A stretch of DNA of 64,000 nt from Micromussa lordhowensis (taxonomy: Eukaryota; Cnidaria; Anthozoa; Scleractinia; Lobophylliidae), in assembly GCA_964020085.1 (NCBI GenBank), contig OZ026600.1, positions 11,691,348 to 11,755,347 on the forward strand, in the 5' to 3' direction. The notes under the pieces are model-generated. The model saw only the letters and a list, made by a program, of their open reading frames with translations, searched no databases and was not told the origin of the DNA. The position numbers were made by a program, and so were the translations under genes. Shown one piece after another: positions 49,689 through 61,428 of the stretch (positions are counted from its first letter, which is position 1; every line of letters starts with the position of its first letter).

Positions 49689-51175
49689 ATTTTGCCAAGG
49701 GGGGACCAAGGGAAAATGCTCAAAAACGTAGGCCGACTATAGGGGCTTCAAAAACACCCTGGCGCAAATTGCATCATCTCCTAATTGGTATGCGCTTGAA
49801 GTGCAATCATAGGAGAACATTTTGCTGCAAACCGCGGCTCCAAAAGTGCCCGTAGAGCCCAGGTATGACAAATTTGCCAAGGACACCTAAATCGGCCATT
49901 TTCTTAGATTTTGCCAAGGGGGGACCAAGGGAAAATGCTCAAAAAAGTAGGCCGACTGTTGGGGCTTCAAAAACACTTTGGCGCAAATTGCATTATCTCC
50001 TAATTGTTATGCGCTTAAAGTGCAATCATAGGAGAACATTTTGCTGCAAACTGCGGCTCCAAAAGTGCCCGTACAGCCGAGTTATGACAAATTTGCCGAG
50101 GACACCTAAATCGGCCATTTTCTGAGAATTTGCCAAGGGGGGACCAAGGGAAAATGCTCAAAAAAGTAGGCTGACTATAGGGGCCTGAAAACCACCCTCG
50201 CGCAAAATTGCATCATCTCTTAATTGGTATGCGCTTGAAGTGCAATCATAGGAGAACATTTTGCTGCAAACCGCGGCTCCAAAAGTGCCCGTAGAGCCGA
50301 GTTATGACAAATTTGCCAAGGACACCTAAATCGGCCATTTTCTGAGATTTTGCCAAGGGGGGACCCAGGGAAAATGCTCAAAAAAGTAGGCCGACTGTAG
50401 GGGCTTCAAAAACACCCTGGCGCAAATTGCATCATCTCCTAATTGGTATGCGCTTGAAGTGCAATCATAGGAGAACATTTTGCTGCAAACCGCGGCTCCA
50501 AAAGTGCCCGTAGGGCCGAGTTATGACAAATTTGCCTAGGACAACTAAATCGGCCATTTTCTAAGATTTTGCTAAGGGGGGACCAAGGGAAAATGCTCAA
50601 AAAAGTAGGCCGACTATAGGGGCTTCAAAAACACCCTGCCGCAAACTGCATCATCTCCTAATTGGTATGCGCTTGAAGTGCAATCATAGGAGAACATTTT
50701 GCTGCAAACCGCGGCTCCAAAAGTGCCCGTAGAGCCGAGTTATGACAAATTTGCCAAGGACAAATCGGCCATTTTCTGAGATTTTGCCAAGGGGGGACCA
50801 AGGGAAAATGCTCAAAAACGTAGGCCGACTATAGGGGCTTCAAAAACACCCTGGCAAAAATTGCATCATCTCCTAATTGGTATGCGCTTGAAGTGCAATC
50901 ATAGGAGAACATTTTGCTGCAAACCGCGGCTCCAAAAGTGCTCGTAGAGCCGAGTTATGACAAATTTACCAAGGACACCTAAATCGGCCATTTTCTGAGA
51001 TTTTGCCAAGGGGGGACAAAGGGAAAATGTTAAAAAAAGGAGGCCGACTATAGGGGCCTCAAAAACACCCTGGCGCAAATTACATCATCTCCTAATTGGT
51101 ATGCGCTTGAAGTGCAATCATAGGAAAACATTTTGCTGCAAACCGCGGCTCCAAAAGTGCCCCTAGAGCCGAGTT
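49689..51175. repeat. 1969-bp offset repeat in domain 7, copy 2
   Basis: Second copy of the nine-monomer unit. Past about 51180 the best match shifts from 1969 to about 1750 bp upstream, marked by CCATGGGGGGACC with GGGGCCTAAAAAACACC. One monomer has therefore been skipped relative to copy 1. Confidence 0.82.
50693..50907. repeat. 215-bp monomer with 4-bp deletion, copy 3
   Basis: AAGGACAAATCGG again, 1969 bp after copy 2, followed by CCTGGCAAAAATTGC. Confidence 0.9.
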
Positions 51176-52223
51176 ATGACAAATTTGCCAAGGACACCTA
51201 AATCGGCCATTTTCTGAGATTTTGCCATGGGGGGACCAAGGGAAAATGCTCAAAAAAGTAGGCCGACTATAGGGGCCTAAAAAACACCCTGGCGCAAAAT
51301 TGCATCATCTCCTAATTGGTATGCGCTTAAAGTACAATCATAGGAGAACATTTTGCTGCAAACCGCGGCGCCAAAAGTGCCGGTAGAGCCGAGTTATGAC
51401 AAATTTGCCAAGGACACCTAAATCGGTTATTTTCTGAGAATTTGCCAAGGGGGGACCAAGGGAAAATGCTCAAAAAAGTAGGCCGACTATAGGGGCCTAA
51501 AAAACACCCTGGCGCAAAATTGCATCATCTCCTAATTGGTATGCGCTTGAAGTGCAATCATAGGAGAACATTTTGCTGCAAACCGCGGCTCCAAAAGTGC
51601 CGGTAGAGCCGAGTTATGACAAATTTGCCAAGGACACCTAAATCGGCCATTTTCTAAGATTTTGCCATGGGGGGACCAAGGGAAAATGCTCAAAAAAGTA
51701 GGCCGATTATAGGGGCCTCAAAAACACCCTGGCGCAAATTGCATCATCTCGTAATTGGTATGCGCTTGAAGTGCAATCATAGGAGAACATTTTGCTGCAA
51801 ACCGCAGCTCCAAAAGTGCCCGTAGAGCCGAGTTATGACAAATTTGCCAAGGACACCTAAATCGGCCATTTTCTTAGATTTTGCCAAGGGGGGACCAAGG
51901 GAAAATGCTCAAAAAAGTAGGCCGACTGTAGGGGCTTCAAAAACACCCTGGCGCAAACTGCATCATCTCCTAATTGGTATGCGCTTGAAGTGCAATCACA
52001 GGAGAACATTTTGCTGCAAACCGCGGCTCCAAAAGTGCCCGTAGAGCCGAGTTATGACAAATTTGCCAAGGACACCTAAATCGGCCATTTTCTGAGATTT
52101 TGCCAAGGGGGGACCAAGGGAAAATGCTCAAAAAAGTAGGCCGACTATAGGGGCTTCAAAAACACCCTGGCGCAAATTGCATCATCTCCTAATTGGTATG
52201 CGCTTGAAGTGCAATCATAGGAG

Positions 52224-52478
52224 AACATTTTGCTGCAAACCGCGGCTCCAAAAGTGCCCGTAGAGCCGAGTTATGGCAAATTTGCCAAGGACACCTAAAT
52301 CGGCCATTTTCTGAGATTTGTCGAGGACACCTAAATCGGCCATTTTCTGAGATTTTGCCAAGGGGGGACCAAGGGAAAATGCTCAAAAAAGTAGGCCGGC
52401 TATAGGGACTTCAAAAACACCCTGGCGCAAATTGCATCATCTCTTAATTGGTATGCGCTTGAAGTGCAATCATAAAAG
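52224..52478. repeat. 255-bp monomer with 36-bp internal duplication, copy 1
   Basis: After CTGAGATTTG the sequence returns to TCGAGGACACCTAAATCGG and repeats the CGGCCATTTTCTGAGATTTT segment. GACACCTAAATC occurs 36 bp apart. The break pairs GATTTTGCCAAGG with the related AAATTTGTCGAGG, the two direct repeats that lie 37 bp apart in every monomer, one T shorter. It is followed by GTAGGCCGGCTATAGGGAC. Confidence 0.93.
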
Positions 52479-54883
52479 AACGTTTTGCTGCAAACCGCGG
52501 CTCCAAAAGTGCCCGTAGAGCCGAGTTATGACAAATTTGCCAAGGACACCTAAATCGGCCATTTTCTGAGAATTTGCCAAGCGGGGACCAAGGGAAAATG
52601 CTCAAAAAAGTAGGCCGACTATAGGGGCCTCAAAATCACCCTGGCGCAAATTGCATTATCTCCTAATTGGTATGCGCTTGAAGTGCAATCATAGGAGAAC
52701 ATTTTGCTGCAAACCGCGGCTCCAAAAGTGCTCGTAGAGCCGAGTTATGACAAATTTGCCAAGGACACCTAAATCGGCCATTTTCTTAGATTTTGCCAAG
52801 GGGGGACCAAGGGAAAATGCTCAAAAAAGTATGCCGACTATAGGGGCTTCAAAAACACCCTGGCGCAAATTGCATCATCTCCTAATTGGTATGCGCTCTA
52901 AGTGCAATAATAGGAGAACATTTTGCTGCAAACCGCGGCTCCAAAAGTGCCCGTAGAGCCGAGTTATTACAAATTTGCCAAGCACACCTAACTCTTCCAT
53001 TTTCTGAGAATTTGCCAAGGGGGGACCAAGGGAAAATGCTCAAAAAAGTAGGCCGACTATAGGGGCTTCAAAAACACCCTGGCGCAAATTGCATCATCTC
53101 CTAATTGGTATGCGCTTGCAGTGCAATCATAGGAGAACATTTTGCTGCAAACCGCGGCTCCAAAAATGCCCGTAGAGCTGAGTGATGACAAATTCACCAA
53201 GGACACCTAAATCGGCCATTTTCAGAGATTTTGCCAAGGGAGGACCATGGGAAAATGCTCCAAAAAGTAGGCCGACTATAGGGGCTTCATAAACACCCTG
53301 GCGCAAATTGCATCATCTCCTAATTGGTATGCGCTTGAAGTGCAATCATAGGAGAACATATTGCTGCAAACCGCGGCTCCAAAAGTGCCCGTAGAGCCGA
53401 GTAATCACAAATTTGCCAAGGACACCTAAATCGGTCATTTTCTGAGATTTTGCCAAGGGGGGACCAAGGGAAAATGCTCAAAAAAGTAGGCCGACTATAG
53501 GGGCCTCAAAAACACCCTGGCGCAAATTCCATCATCTCCTAATTGGTATGCACTTGAAGTGCAATCATAGGAGAACATTTTGCTGCAAACCGCGGCTCCA
53601 AAAGTGCCCGTAGAGCCGAGTTATGACAAATTTGCCAAGGACACCTAAATCGGCCATTTTCTGAGATTTTGCCAAGGGGAGACCAAGGGAAAATGCTCAA
53701 AAAAGTAGGCCGACTATAGGAGCTTCAAAAACACCCTGGCGCAAATTGCATCATCTCCTCATTGGTATGCACTTGAAGTGCAATCATAGGAGAACATTTT
53801 GCTGCCAACCGCGGCTCCAAAAGTGCCCGTAGAGCCGAGTTATGACAAATTTGCCAAGGACACATAAATCGGCCATTTTCTGAGATTTTGCCAAGGGGGG
53901 ACCAAGGGAAAATGCTCAAAAAAGTAGGCCGACTATAGGGGCTTCAAAAACACCCTGGCGCAAATTGCATCATCTCCTAATTGGCATGCCCTTAAAGTGC
54001 AATCATAGGAGAACATTTTGCTGCTAACCGCGGCTCCAAAAGTGCCCGTAGAGCCGAGTTATGACAAATTTGCCAAGGACACATAAATCGGCCATTTTCT
54101 GAGATTTTGCCAAGGGGGGACCAAGGCAAAATGCTCAAAAACGTAGGCCGACTATAGGGTCTTCAAAAACACCCTGGCGCAAATTGCATCATCTCCTAAT
54201 TGGTATGCGCTTGAAGTGCAATCATAGGAGAACATTTTGCTGCAAACCGCGGCTCCAAAAGTGCCCGTAGAGCCGAGTTATGACAAATTTGCCAAAGACA
54301 CCTAAATCGGCCATTTTCTGAGATTTTGCCAAGGGGGGACCAAGGGAAAATGCTCAAAAAAGTAGGCCGACTATAGGGGCTTCAAAAACACCCTGGCGCA
54401 AATTGCATCATCTCTTAATTGGTATGCGCTCAAAGTGCAATCATAGGAGAACATTTTGCTGCAAACCGCGGCTCCAAAAGTGCCCGTAGACCCGAGTTAT
54501 GACAAATTTGTCGAGGACACCTAAATCGGCCATTTTCTGAGATTTTGCCAACGGGGGACCAAGGGAAAATGCTCCAAAAAGTAGGCCGACTATAGGGGCT
54601 TCAAAAACACCCTGGCGCAAATTGCATCATCTCCTAATTGGCATGCGCTTGAAGTGCAATCATAGGAGAACATTTTGCTGCTAACCGCGGCTCCAAAAGT
54701 GCCCGTAGAGCCGAGTTATGTCAAATTTGCCAAGGACACCTAAATCGGCCATTTTCTGAAATTTTGCCAAGGGGGGACCAAGGGAAAATGCTCAAAAAAG
54801 TAGGCCGACTATAGGGGCTTCAAAAACACCCTGGCGCAAATTGCATCATCTCCTAATTGGTATGCGCTTAAAGTGCAATCATA

Positions 54884-54889
54884 GGTACC
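54884..54889. other. Private GGTACC (KpnI) variant site, copy 1
   Basis: ATAGGTACCCATTTTGC replaces ATAGGAGAACATTTTGC. I noticed the same multi-base change in only one other monomer (62958), together with AGGGCCCATAG and GAGTTAGGAC downstream, so it tags one duplicated lineage. Confidence 0.85.
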
Positions 54890-56201
54890 CATTTTGCTGC
54901 AAACCGCGGCTCCAAAAGGGCCCATAGAGCCGAGTTAGGACAAATTTGCCAAGGACACCTAAATCAGCCATTTTCTGAGATTTCGCGAAGGGGGGACCAA
55001 GGGAAAATGCTCAAAAAAGAAGTCCGACTATAGGGGCTTCAAAAACACCCTGTCGCAAATTGCATCATCTCCTAATTGGTATGCGCTTAAAGTGCAATCA
55101 TAGGAGAACATTTTACTGCAAACCGCGGCTCCAAAAGTGCCTGTAGAGCCGAGTTATGACAAATTTGCCAAGGACACCTAAATCGGCCATTTTCTGAGAT
55201 TTTGCCAAGGGGGGACCAAGGGAAAATGCTCAAAAAAGTAGGCCGACTATAGGAGCTTCAAAAACACCCTGGCGCAAATTGCATCATCTCCTCATTGGTA
55301 TGCACTTGAAGTGCAATCATAGGAGAACATTTTGCTGCAAACCGCGGCTCCAAAAATGCCCGTAGAGCTGAGTGATGACAAATTTTCTAAGGACACCTAA
55401 ATCGGCCATTTTCTAAGATTTTGCCAAGTGGGAACCATTTGAAAATGCTCCAAAAAGTAGGCCGACTATAGGGGCTTCATAAACACCCTGGCGCAAATTG
55501 CATCATCTCCTAATTGGTATGCGCTTGAAGTGCAATCATAGGAGAACATTTTGCTGCCAACCGCGGCTCCAAAAGTGCCCGTAGAGCCGAGTTATGACAA
55601 ATTTGCCAAGGACACATAAATCGGCCATTTTCTTAGATTTTGCCAAGGGGGGACCCAGGGAAAATGCTCAAAAAAGTAGGCCGACTATAGGGGCTTCAAA
55701 AACACCCTGGCGCAAATTGCATCATCTCCTAATTGGCATGCCCTTAAAGTGCAATCATAGGAGAACATTTTGCTGCTAACCGCGGCTCCAAAAGTGCCCG
55801 TAGAGCCGAGTTATGACAAATTTGCCAAGGACACCTAAATCGGCCATTTTCTGAGATTTTGCCAAGGGGGGACCGAGGGAAAATGCTCAAAAAAGTAGGC
55901 CGACTATAGGGGCTTCAAAAACACCCTGGCGCAAATTGCATCATCTCCTAATTGGTATGCGCTTGAAGTGCAATCATAGGAGAACATTTTGCTGCAAACC
56001 GCGGCTCCAAAAGTGCCCGTAGAGCCGAGTTATGACAAATTTGCCAAGGACACCTAAATCGGCCATTTTCTGAGATTTTGCCAAGGGGGGACCGAGGGAA
56101 AATGCTCAAAAACGTAGGCCGACTATAGGGGCTTCAAAAACACCCTGGCGCAAATTGCATCATCTCCTAATTGGCATGCGCTTGAAGTGCAATCATAGGA
56201 G

Positions 56202-56393
56202 AACATTTTGCTGCAAACCGCGGCTCCAAAAGTGCCCGTAGAGCCGCGTTATGACAAATTTGCCAAGGACACCTAAATCGGCCATTTTCTGAGATTTTGC
56301 CAAAAGGGGACCAAGGGAAAATGCTTCAAAAACACCCTGTCGCGAATTGCATCATCTCCTAATTGGTATGCGCTTAAAGTGCAATCATAGGAG
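56202..56393. repeat. 192-bp deleted monomer
   Basis: AAAATGCT is joined to TCAAAAACACCC, losing 27 bp that include the CAAAAAAGTAGG tract. GCT is present on both sides of the lost piece in normal monomers (ATGCTC and GGGCTTC), a 3-bp microhomology. Only one example was noticed. Confidence 0.9.
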
Positions 56394-56499
56394 AACATTT
56401 TGCTGCAAACCGCGGCTCCAAAAGTGCCCGTAGGGCCGAGTTATGACAAATTTGCCAAGGACACCTAAATCGGCCATTTTCTGAGATTTTGCCAAGGCG

Positions 56500-57000
56500 G
56501 GACCAAGGGAAAATGCTCAAGAAAGTAGGCCGACTATAGGGGCTTCAAAAACACCCTGGCGCAAATTACGTCATCTCCTAATTGGTATGCGCTTGAAGTG
56601 CAATCATAGGAGAACATTTTGCTGCAAACCGCGGCTCCAAAAGTACCCGTAGAGCCGAGTTATGACAAATTTGCCAAGGACACCTAAATCGGCCATTTTC
56701 TGAAATTTTTGCCAAGGGGGGACCAAGGGAAAATGCTCAAAAAAGTACGCCGATTATAGAGCAAATTGCATCATCTCCTAATTGGTGTGCGCTTGAAGTG
56801 CAATCATAGGAGAACATTTTGCTGCTAACCTCGGCTCCAAAAGTGCCTGTAGAGCCGAGTGATGACAAATTTGCCAAGGACACCTAAATCGGCCATTTTC
56901 TGAGATTTTGCCAAGGGGGGACCAAGGGAAAATGCTTAAAAAAGAAGGCCGACTATAGGGGCTTCAAAAACACCCTGTCGCAAATTGCATCATCTCCTAA
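56500..57000. repeat. 2829-bp offset segment, copy 1
   Basis: Matches 59329-59829. Shared markers are CTCAAGAAAGTAGG, AAATTACGTCATC, GAAATTTTTGCC, the 200-bp deleted monomer, TGCTAACCTCGGC and GCTTAAAAAAGAAGG. Thirteen monomers with one 20-bp deletion and single-base insertions account for the length. Confidence 0.83.
56613..56812. repeat. 200-bp deleted monomer, copy 1
   Basis: TTATAG is followed directly by AGCAAATTGCATC, so 20 bp (GGGCTTCAAAAACACCCTGG) are missing; an extra T in GAAATTTTTGCC makes the net length 200. The A before GCAAATTGC is not in the common form but does occur in an intact monomer near 62468 (CCCTGGAGCAAATTGC). Confidence 0.9.
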
Positions 57001-59328
57001 TTGGTATGCGCTTGAAGTGCAATCATAGGAGAACATTTTGCTGCAAAGTGCGGCTCCAAAAGTGCCCGTAGAGCTGAGTTATGACAAATTTGCCAAGGAC
57101 ACCTAAATCGGCCATTTTCTGAGATTTTGCCAATGGGGGACCAAGGGAAAATGCTCAAAAAAGTAGGCCGACTATAGGGGCCTCAAAATCACCCTGGCGC
57201 AAATTGCATCATCTCCTAAATAGTATGCGCTTGAAGTGCAATCATAGGAGAACATTTTGCTGCAAACCGCGGCTCCAAAAGTGCCCGTAGAGCCGAGTTA
57301 TGACAAATTTGCCAAGGACACCTAAATCGGCCATTTTCTGAGATTTTGCCAAGGGGGGACCAAGGGAAAATGCTCAAAAAAGTAGGCCGACTATAGGGGC
57401 TTCAAAAACTCCCTGGCGCAAATTGCATCATCTCCTAATTGGTATGCGCTTGAAGTGCAATCATAGGAGAACATTTTGCTGCAAACCGCGGCTCCAAAAA
57501 TGCCCGTAGAGCTGAGTGATGACAAATTTTCTAAGGACACCTAAATCGGCCATTTTCTGAGATTTTGCCAAGTGGGGACCATGGGAAAATGCTCCAAAAA
57601 GTAGGCCGACTATAGGGGCTTCAAAAACACCCTGGCGCAAATTGCATCATCTCCTAATTGGTATGCGCTTGAAGTGCAATCATAGGAGAACATTTTGCTG
57701 CAAACCGCGGCTCCAAAAGTGGCCGTAGAGCCGAGTTATGACAAATTTGCCAAGGACACCTAAATCGGCCATTTTCTGAGATTTTGCCAAGGGGGGACCA
57801 AGGGAAAATGCTCAAAAAAGTAGGCCGACTATAGGGGCTTCAAAAACACCCTGGCGCAAATTGCATCATCTCCTAATTGGTATGCGCTTGAAGTGCAATC
57901 ATAGGAGAACATTTTGCTGCTAACCTCGGCTCCAAAAGTGCCCGTAGAGCCGAGTTATGACAAATTTGCCAAGGACACCTAAATCGGCCATTTTCTGAAA
58001 TTTTTGCCAAGGGGGGACCAAGGGAAAATGCTCAAAAAAGTAGGCCGGCTATAAGGACTTCAAAAACACCCTGGCGCAAATTGCATCATCTCGTAATTGG
58101 TATGCGCTTGAAGTGCAATCATAGCAGAACATTTTGCTGCAAACCGCGGCTCGAAAAGTGCCCGCAGAGCCGAGTTATGACAAATTTGCCAAGGACACCT
58201 AAATCGGCCATTTTCTGAGAATTTGCCAAAGGTGGACCCTGGGAAAATGCTCAAAAAAGTAGGCCGACTATAGGGGCCTCAAAATCACCCTGGCGCAAAT
58301 TGCATCATCTCCTAATTGGTATGCGCTTGAAGTGCAATCATAGGAGAACATTTTGCTGCAAACCGCGGCTCCAAAAGTGCCCGTAGAGCCGAGTTATGAC
58401 AAATTTGCCAAGGACACCTAAATCGGCCATTTTCTGAGAATTTGCCAAGGGGGGACCAAGGAAAAATGCTCAAAAAAGTAGGCCGACTATAGGGGCTTCA
58501 AAAACACCCTGGCGCAAATTGCATCATCTCCTAATTGGTATGCGCTTGAAGTGCAATCATAGGAGAACATTTTGCTGCAAACCGCGGCTCCAAAAATGCC
58601 CGTAGAGCTGAGTGATCACAAATTTTCTAAGGACACCTAAATCGGCCATTTTCTGAGATTTTGCCAAATGGGGACCATGGGAAAATGCTCCAAAAAGTAG
58701 GCCGACTATAGGGGCTTCATAAACACCCTGGCGCAAATTGCATCATCTCCTAATTGGTATGCGCTTGAAGTGCAATCATTGGAGAACATTTTGCTGCAAA
58801 CCGCGGCTCCAAAAGTGCCCGCAGAGCCGAGTTATGACAAATTTGCCAGGGACACCTAAATCGGTTTTTTTCTGAGATTTTGCCAAGTGGGGACCAAGGG
58901 AAAATGCTCAAAAAAGTAGGCCGAGTATAGGGGCTTCAAAAACACCCTGGCGCAAATTGCATCATCTCCTAATTGGTATGCGCTTGAAGTGCAATCATAG
59001 GAGAACATTTTGCTGCAAACTGCGGCTCCAAAAGTGCCCGTAGAGCCGAGTTATGACAAATTTGCCAAGGACACCTAAATCGGCCATTTTCTGAGATTTT
59101 GCCAAGTGGGGACCAAGGGAAAATGCTCAAAAAAGTAGGCCGACTATAGGGGCTTCAAAAACACCCTGGCGCAAATTGCATCATCTCCTAATTGGTATGC
59201 GCTTGAAGTGCAATCATAGGAGAACATTTTGCTGCAAACTGCGGCTCCAAAAGTGCCCGTAGAGCCGAGTTATGACAAATTTGCCAAGGACACCTAAATC
59301 GGCCATTTTCTGAGATTTTGCCAAGGGG

Positions 59329-59829
59329 GGACCAAGGGAAAATGCTCAAGAAAGTAGGCCGACTATAGGGGCTTCAAAAACACCCTGGCGCAAATTACGT
59401 CATCTCCTAATTGGTATGCGCTTGAAGTGCAATCATAGGAAAACATTTTGCTGCAAACCGCGGCTCCAAAAGTAGCCGTAGAGCCGAGTTATGACAAATT
59501 TGCCAAGGACACCTAAATCGGCCATTTTCTGAAATTTTTGCCAAGGCGGGACCAAGGGAAAATGCTCAAAAAAGTAGGCCGACTATAGAGCAAATTGCAT
59601 CATCTCCTAATTGGTATGCGCTTGAAGTGCAATCATAGGAGAACATCTTGCTGCTAACCTCGGCTCCAAAAGTGCCCGTAGAGCCGAGTGATGACAAATT
59701 TGCCAAGGACACCTAAATCGGCCATTTTCTGAGATTTTGCCATGGGGGGACCAAGGGAAAATGCTTAAAAAAGAAGGCCGACTATAGGGGCTTCAAAAAC
59801 ACCCTGTCGCAAATTGCATCATCTCCTAA
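59329..59829. repeat. 2829-bp offset segment, copy 2
   Basis: Partner of 56500-57000, with private changes such as AAAGTAGCCGTAG near 59469, GAACATCTTGC near 59641 and GCCATGGGGGGACC near 59739. Confidence 0.83.
59442..59641. repeat. 200-bp deleted monomer, copy 2
   Basis: Same CTATAGAGCAAATTGC break as at 56613, 2829 bp further on. Confidence 0.9.
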
Positions 59830-61173
59830 TTGGTATGCGCTTAAAGTGCAATCATAGGAGAACATTTTGCTGCAAACCGCGGCTCCAAAAGTGCCCGTAG
59901 AGCCGAGTTATGACAAATTTGTCGAGGACACCTAAATCGGCCATTTTCTGAGATTTTGCCAAGGGGGGACCAAGGGAAAATGCTCAAAAAAGTAGGCCGG
60001 CTATAGGGACTTCAAAAACACCCTCGCGCAAATTGCATCATCCCCTCATTGGTATGCGCTTGAAGTGTAATCATAGCAGATCATTTTGCTGCAAACCGCG
60101 GCTCCAAAAGTGCCCGTAGAGCCGAGTTATGACAAATTTGCCAAGGACACCTAAATCGGCCATTTTCTTAGATTTTCCCGAGGGGGACCCTGGGAAAATG
60201 CTCAAAAAAGTAGGCCGACTGTAGGGGCTTCAAAAACAACCTGGCGCAAATTGCATCATCTCCTAATTGGTATGCGCTTGAAGTGCAATCATAGGAGAAC
60301 ATTTTGCTGCAAACCGCGGCTCCAAAAGTGCCCGTAGAGCCGAGTTATGACAAATTTCCCAAGGACACCTAACTCTTCCATTTTCTGAGAATTTGCCAAG
60401 GGGGGACCAAGGGAAAATGCTCAAAAAAGTAGGCCGACTGTAGGGGCTTCAAAAACACCCTGGCGCAAATTGCATCATCTCCTAATTGGTATGCGCTTGA
60501 AGTGCAATCATAGGAGACCATTTTGCTGCAAACCGCGGCTCCAAAAGTGCCCGTAGAGCCGAGTTATGACAAATTTGCCAAGGACACCTAAATCGGCCAT
60601 TTTCTGAGATTTTGCCAAGGGGGGACCAAGGGAAAATGCTCAAAAAAGTAGGCCGACTATAGGGGCCTCAAAATCACCCTGGCGCAAATTGCATCATCTC
60701 CTAATTGGTATGCGCTTGAAGTGCAATCATAGGAGAACATTTTGCTGCAAACCGCGGCTCCAAAAGTGCCCGTAGAGCCGAGTTATGACAAATTTGCCAA
60801 GGACACCTAAATCGGCCATTTTCTGAGATTTTGCCATGGGGGGACCAAGGGAAAATGCTCAAAAAAGTAGGCCGATTATAGGGGCCTCAAAAACACCCTG
60901 GCGCAAATTGCATCATCTCGTAATTGGTATGCGCTTGAAGAGCAATCATAGGAGAACATTTTGCTGCAAACCGCGGCTCGAAAAGTGCCCGTAGAGCCGA
61001 GTTATGACAAATTTGCCAAGGACACCTAAATCGGCCATTTTCTTAGATTTTGCCAAGGGGGGACCCAGGGAAAATGCTCAAAAAAGTAGGCCGACTGTAC
61101 GGGCTTCAAAAACACCCTGGCGCAAACTGCATCATCTCCTAATTGGTATGCGCTTGAAGTGCAATCATAGGAG

Positions 61174-61428
61174 AACATTTTGCTGCAAACCGCGGCTCCA
61201 AAAGTGCCCGTAGAGCCGAGTTATGACAAATTTGCCAAGGACACCTAAATCGGCCATTTTCTGAGATTTGTCGAGGACACCTAAATCGGCCATTTTCTGA
61301 GATTTTGCCAAGGGGGGACTAAGGGAAAATGCTCAAAAAAGTAGGCCGGCTATAGGGACTTCAAAAACACCCTGGCGCAAATTGCATCATCTCTTAATTG
61401 GTATGCGCTTGAAGTGCAATCATAGCAG
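61174..61428. repeat. 255-bp monomer with 36-bp internal duplication, copy 2
   Basis: Same CTGAGATTTGTCGAGGACACC break and same following GGCTATAGGGAC variant as at 52224, offset 8950 bp. Confidence 0.93.

Larger units (their letters stand above)
35600..51180. repeat. Satellite domain 7, family of related multi-monomer units
   Basis: A recurring order of marked monomers is seen: CCCAGGTATGAC with CTGTTGGGGC and AACACTTTGGCGC; then GTAGGCTGAC with CTGAAAACCACCCTCGCGC; then TTCTAAGATTTTGCCATGG with AATCACAGG; then GGACCCAGGG; then TTGCCTAGGACAAC. The first marker is seen near 38385, 42669, 45694, 45920, 46572, 47890 and 49859, with units of different monomer number. Neighbouring copies at offsets of 876, 1279, 1969, 5381 and 8410 bp show repeated unequal exchange. 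Deleted monomers of 184, 195 and 215 bp lie within it. Confidence 0.78.
51660..55100. repeat. Long offset segment of domain 8, copy 1
   Basis: Partner of 60830-63170. Offsets measured on shared rare markers are 9169 (CCATGG with GGCCGATTATAGG, 51662), 8950 (255-bp monomer and GTATGCCGAC, 52311 and 52829), 8512 (GGGGAGACC, 53671) and 8074 (GGTACC, 54881). The steps are 219, 438 and 438 bp, so this copy holds five monomers that its partner lacks. Confidence 0.8.
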
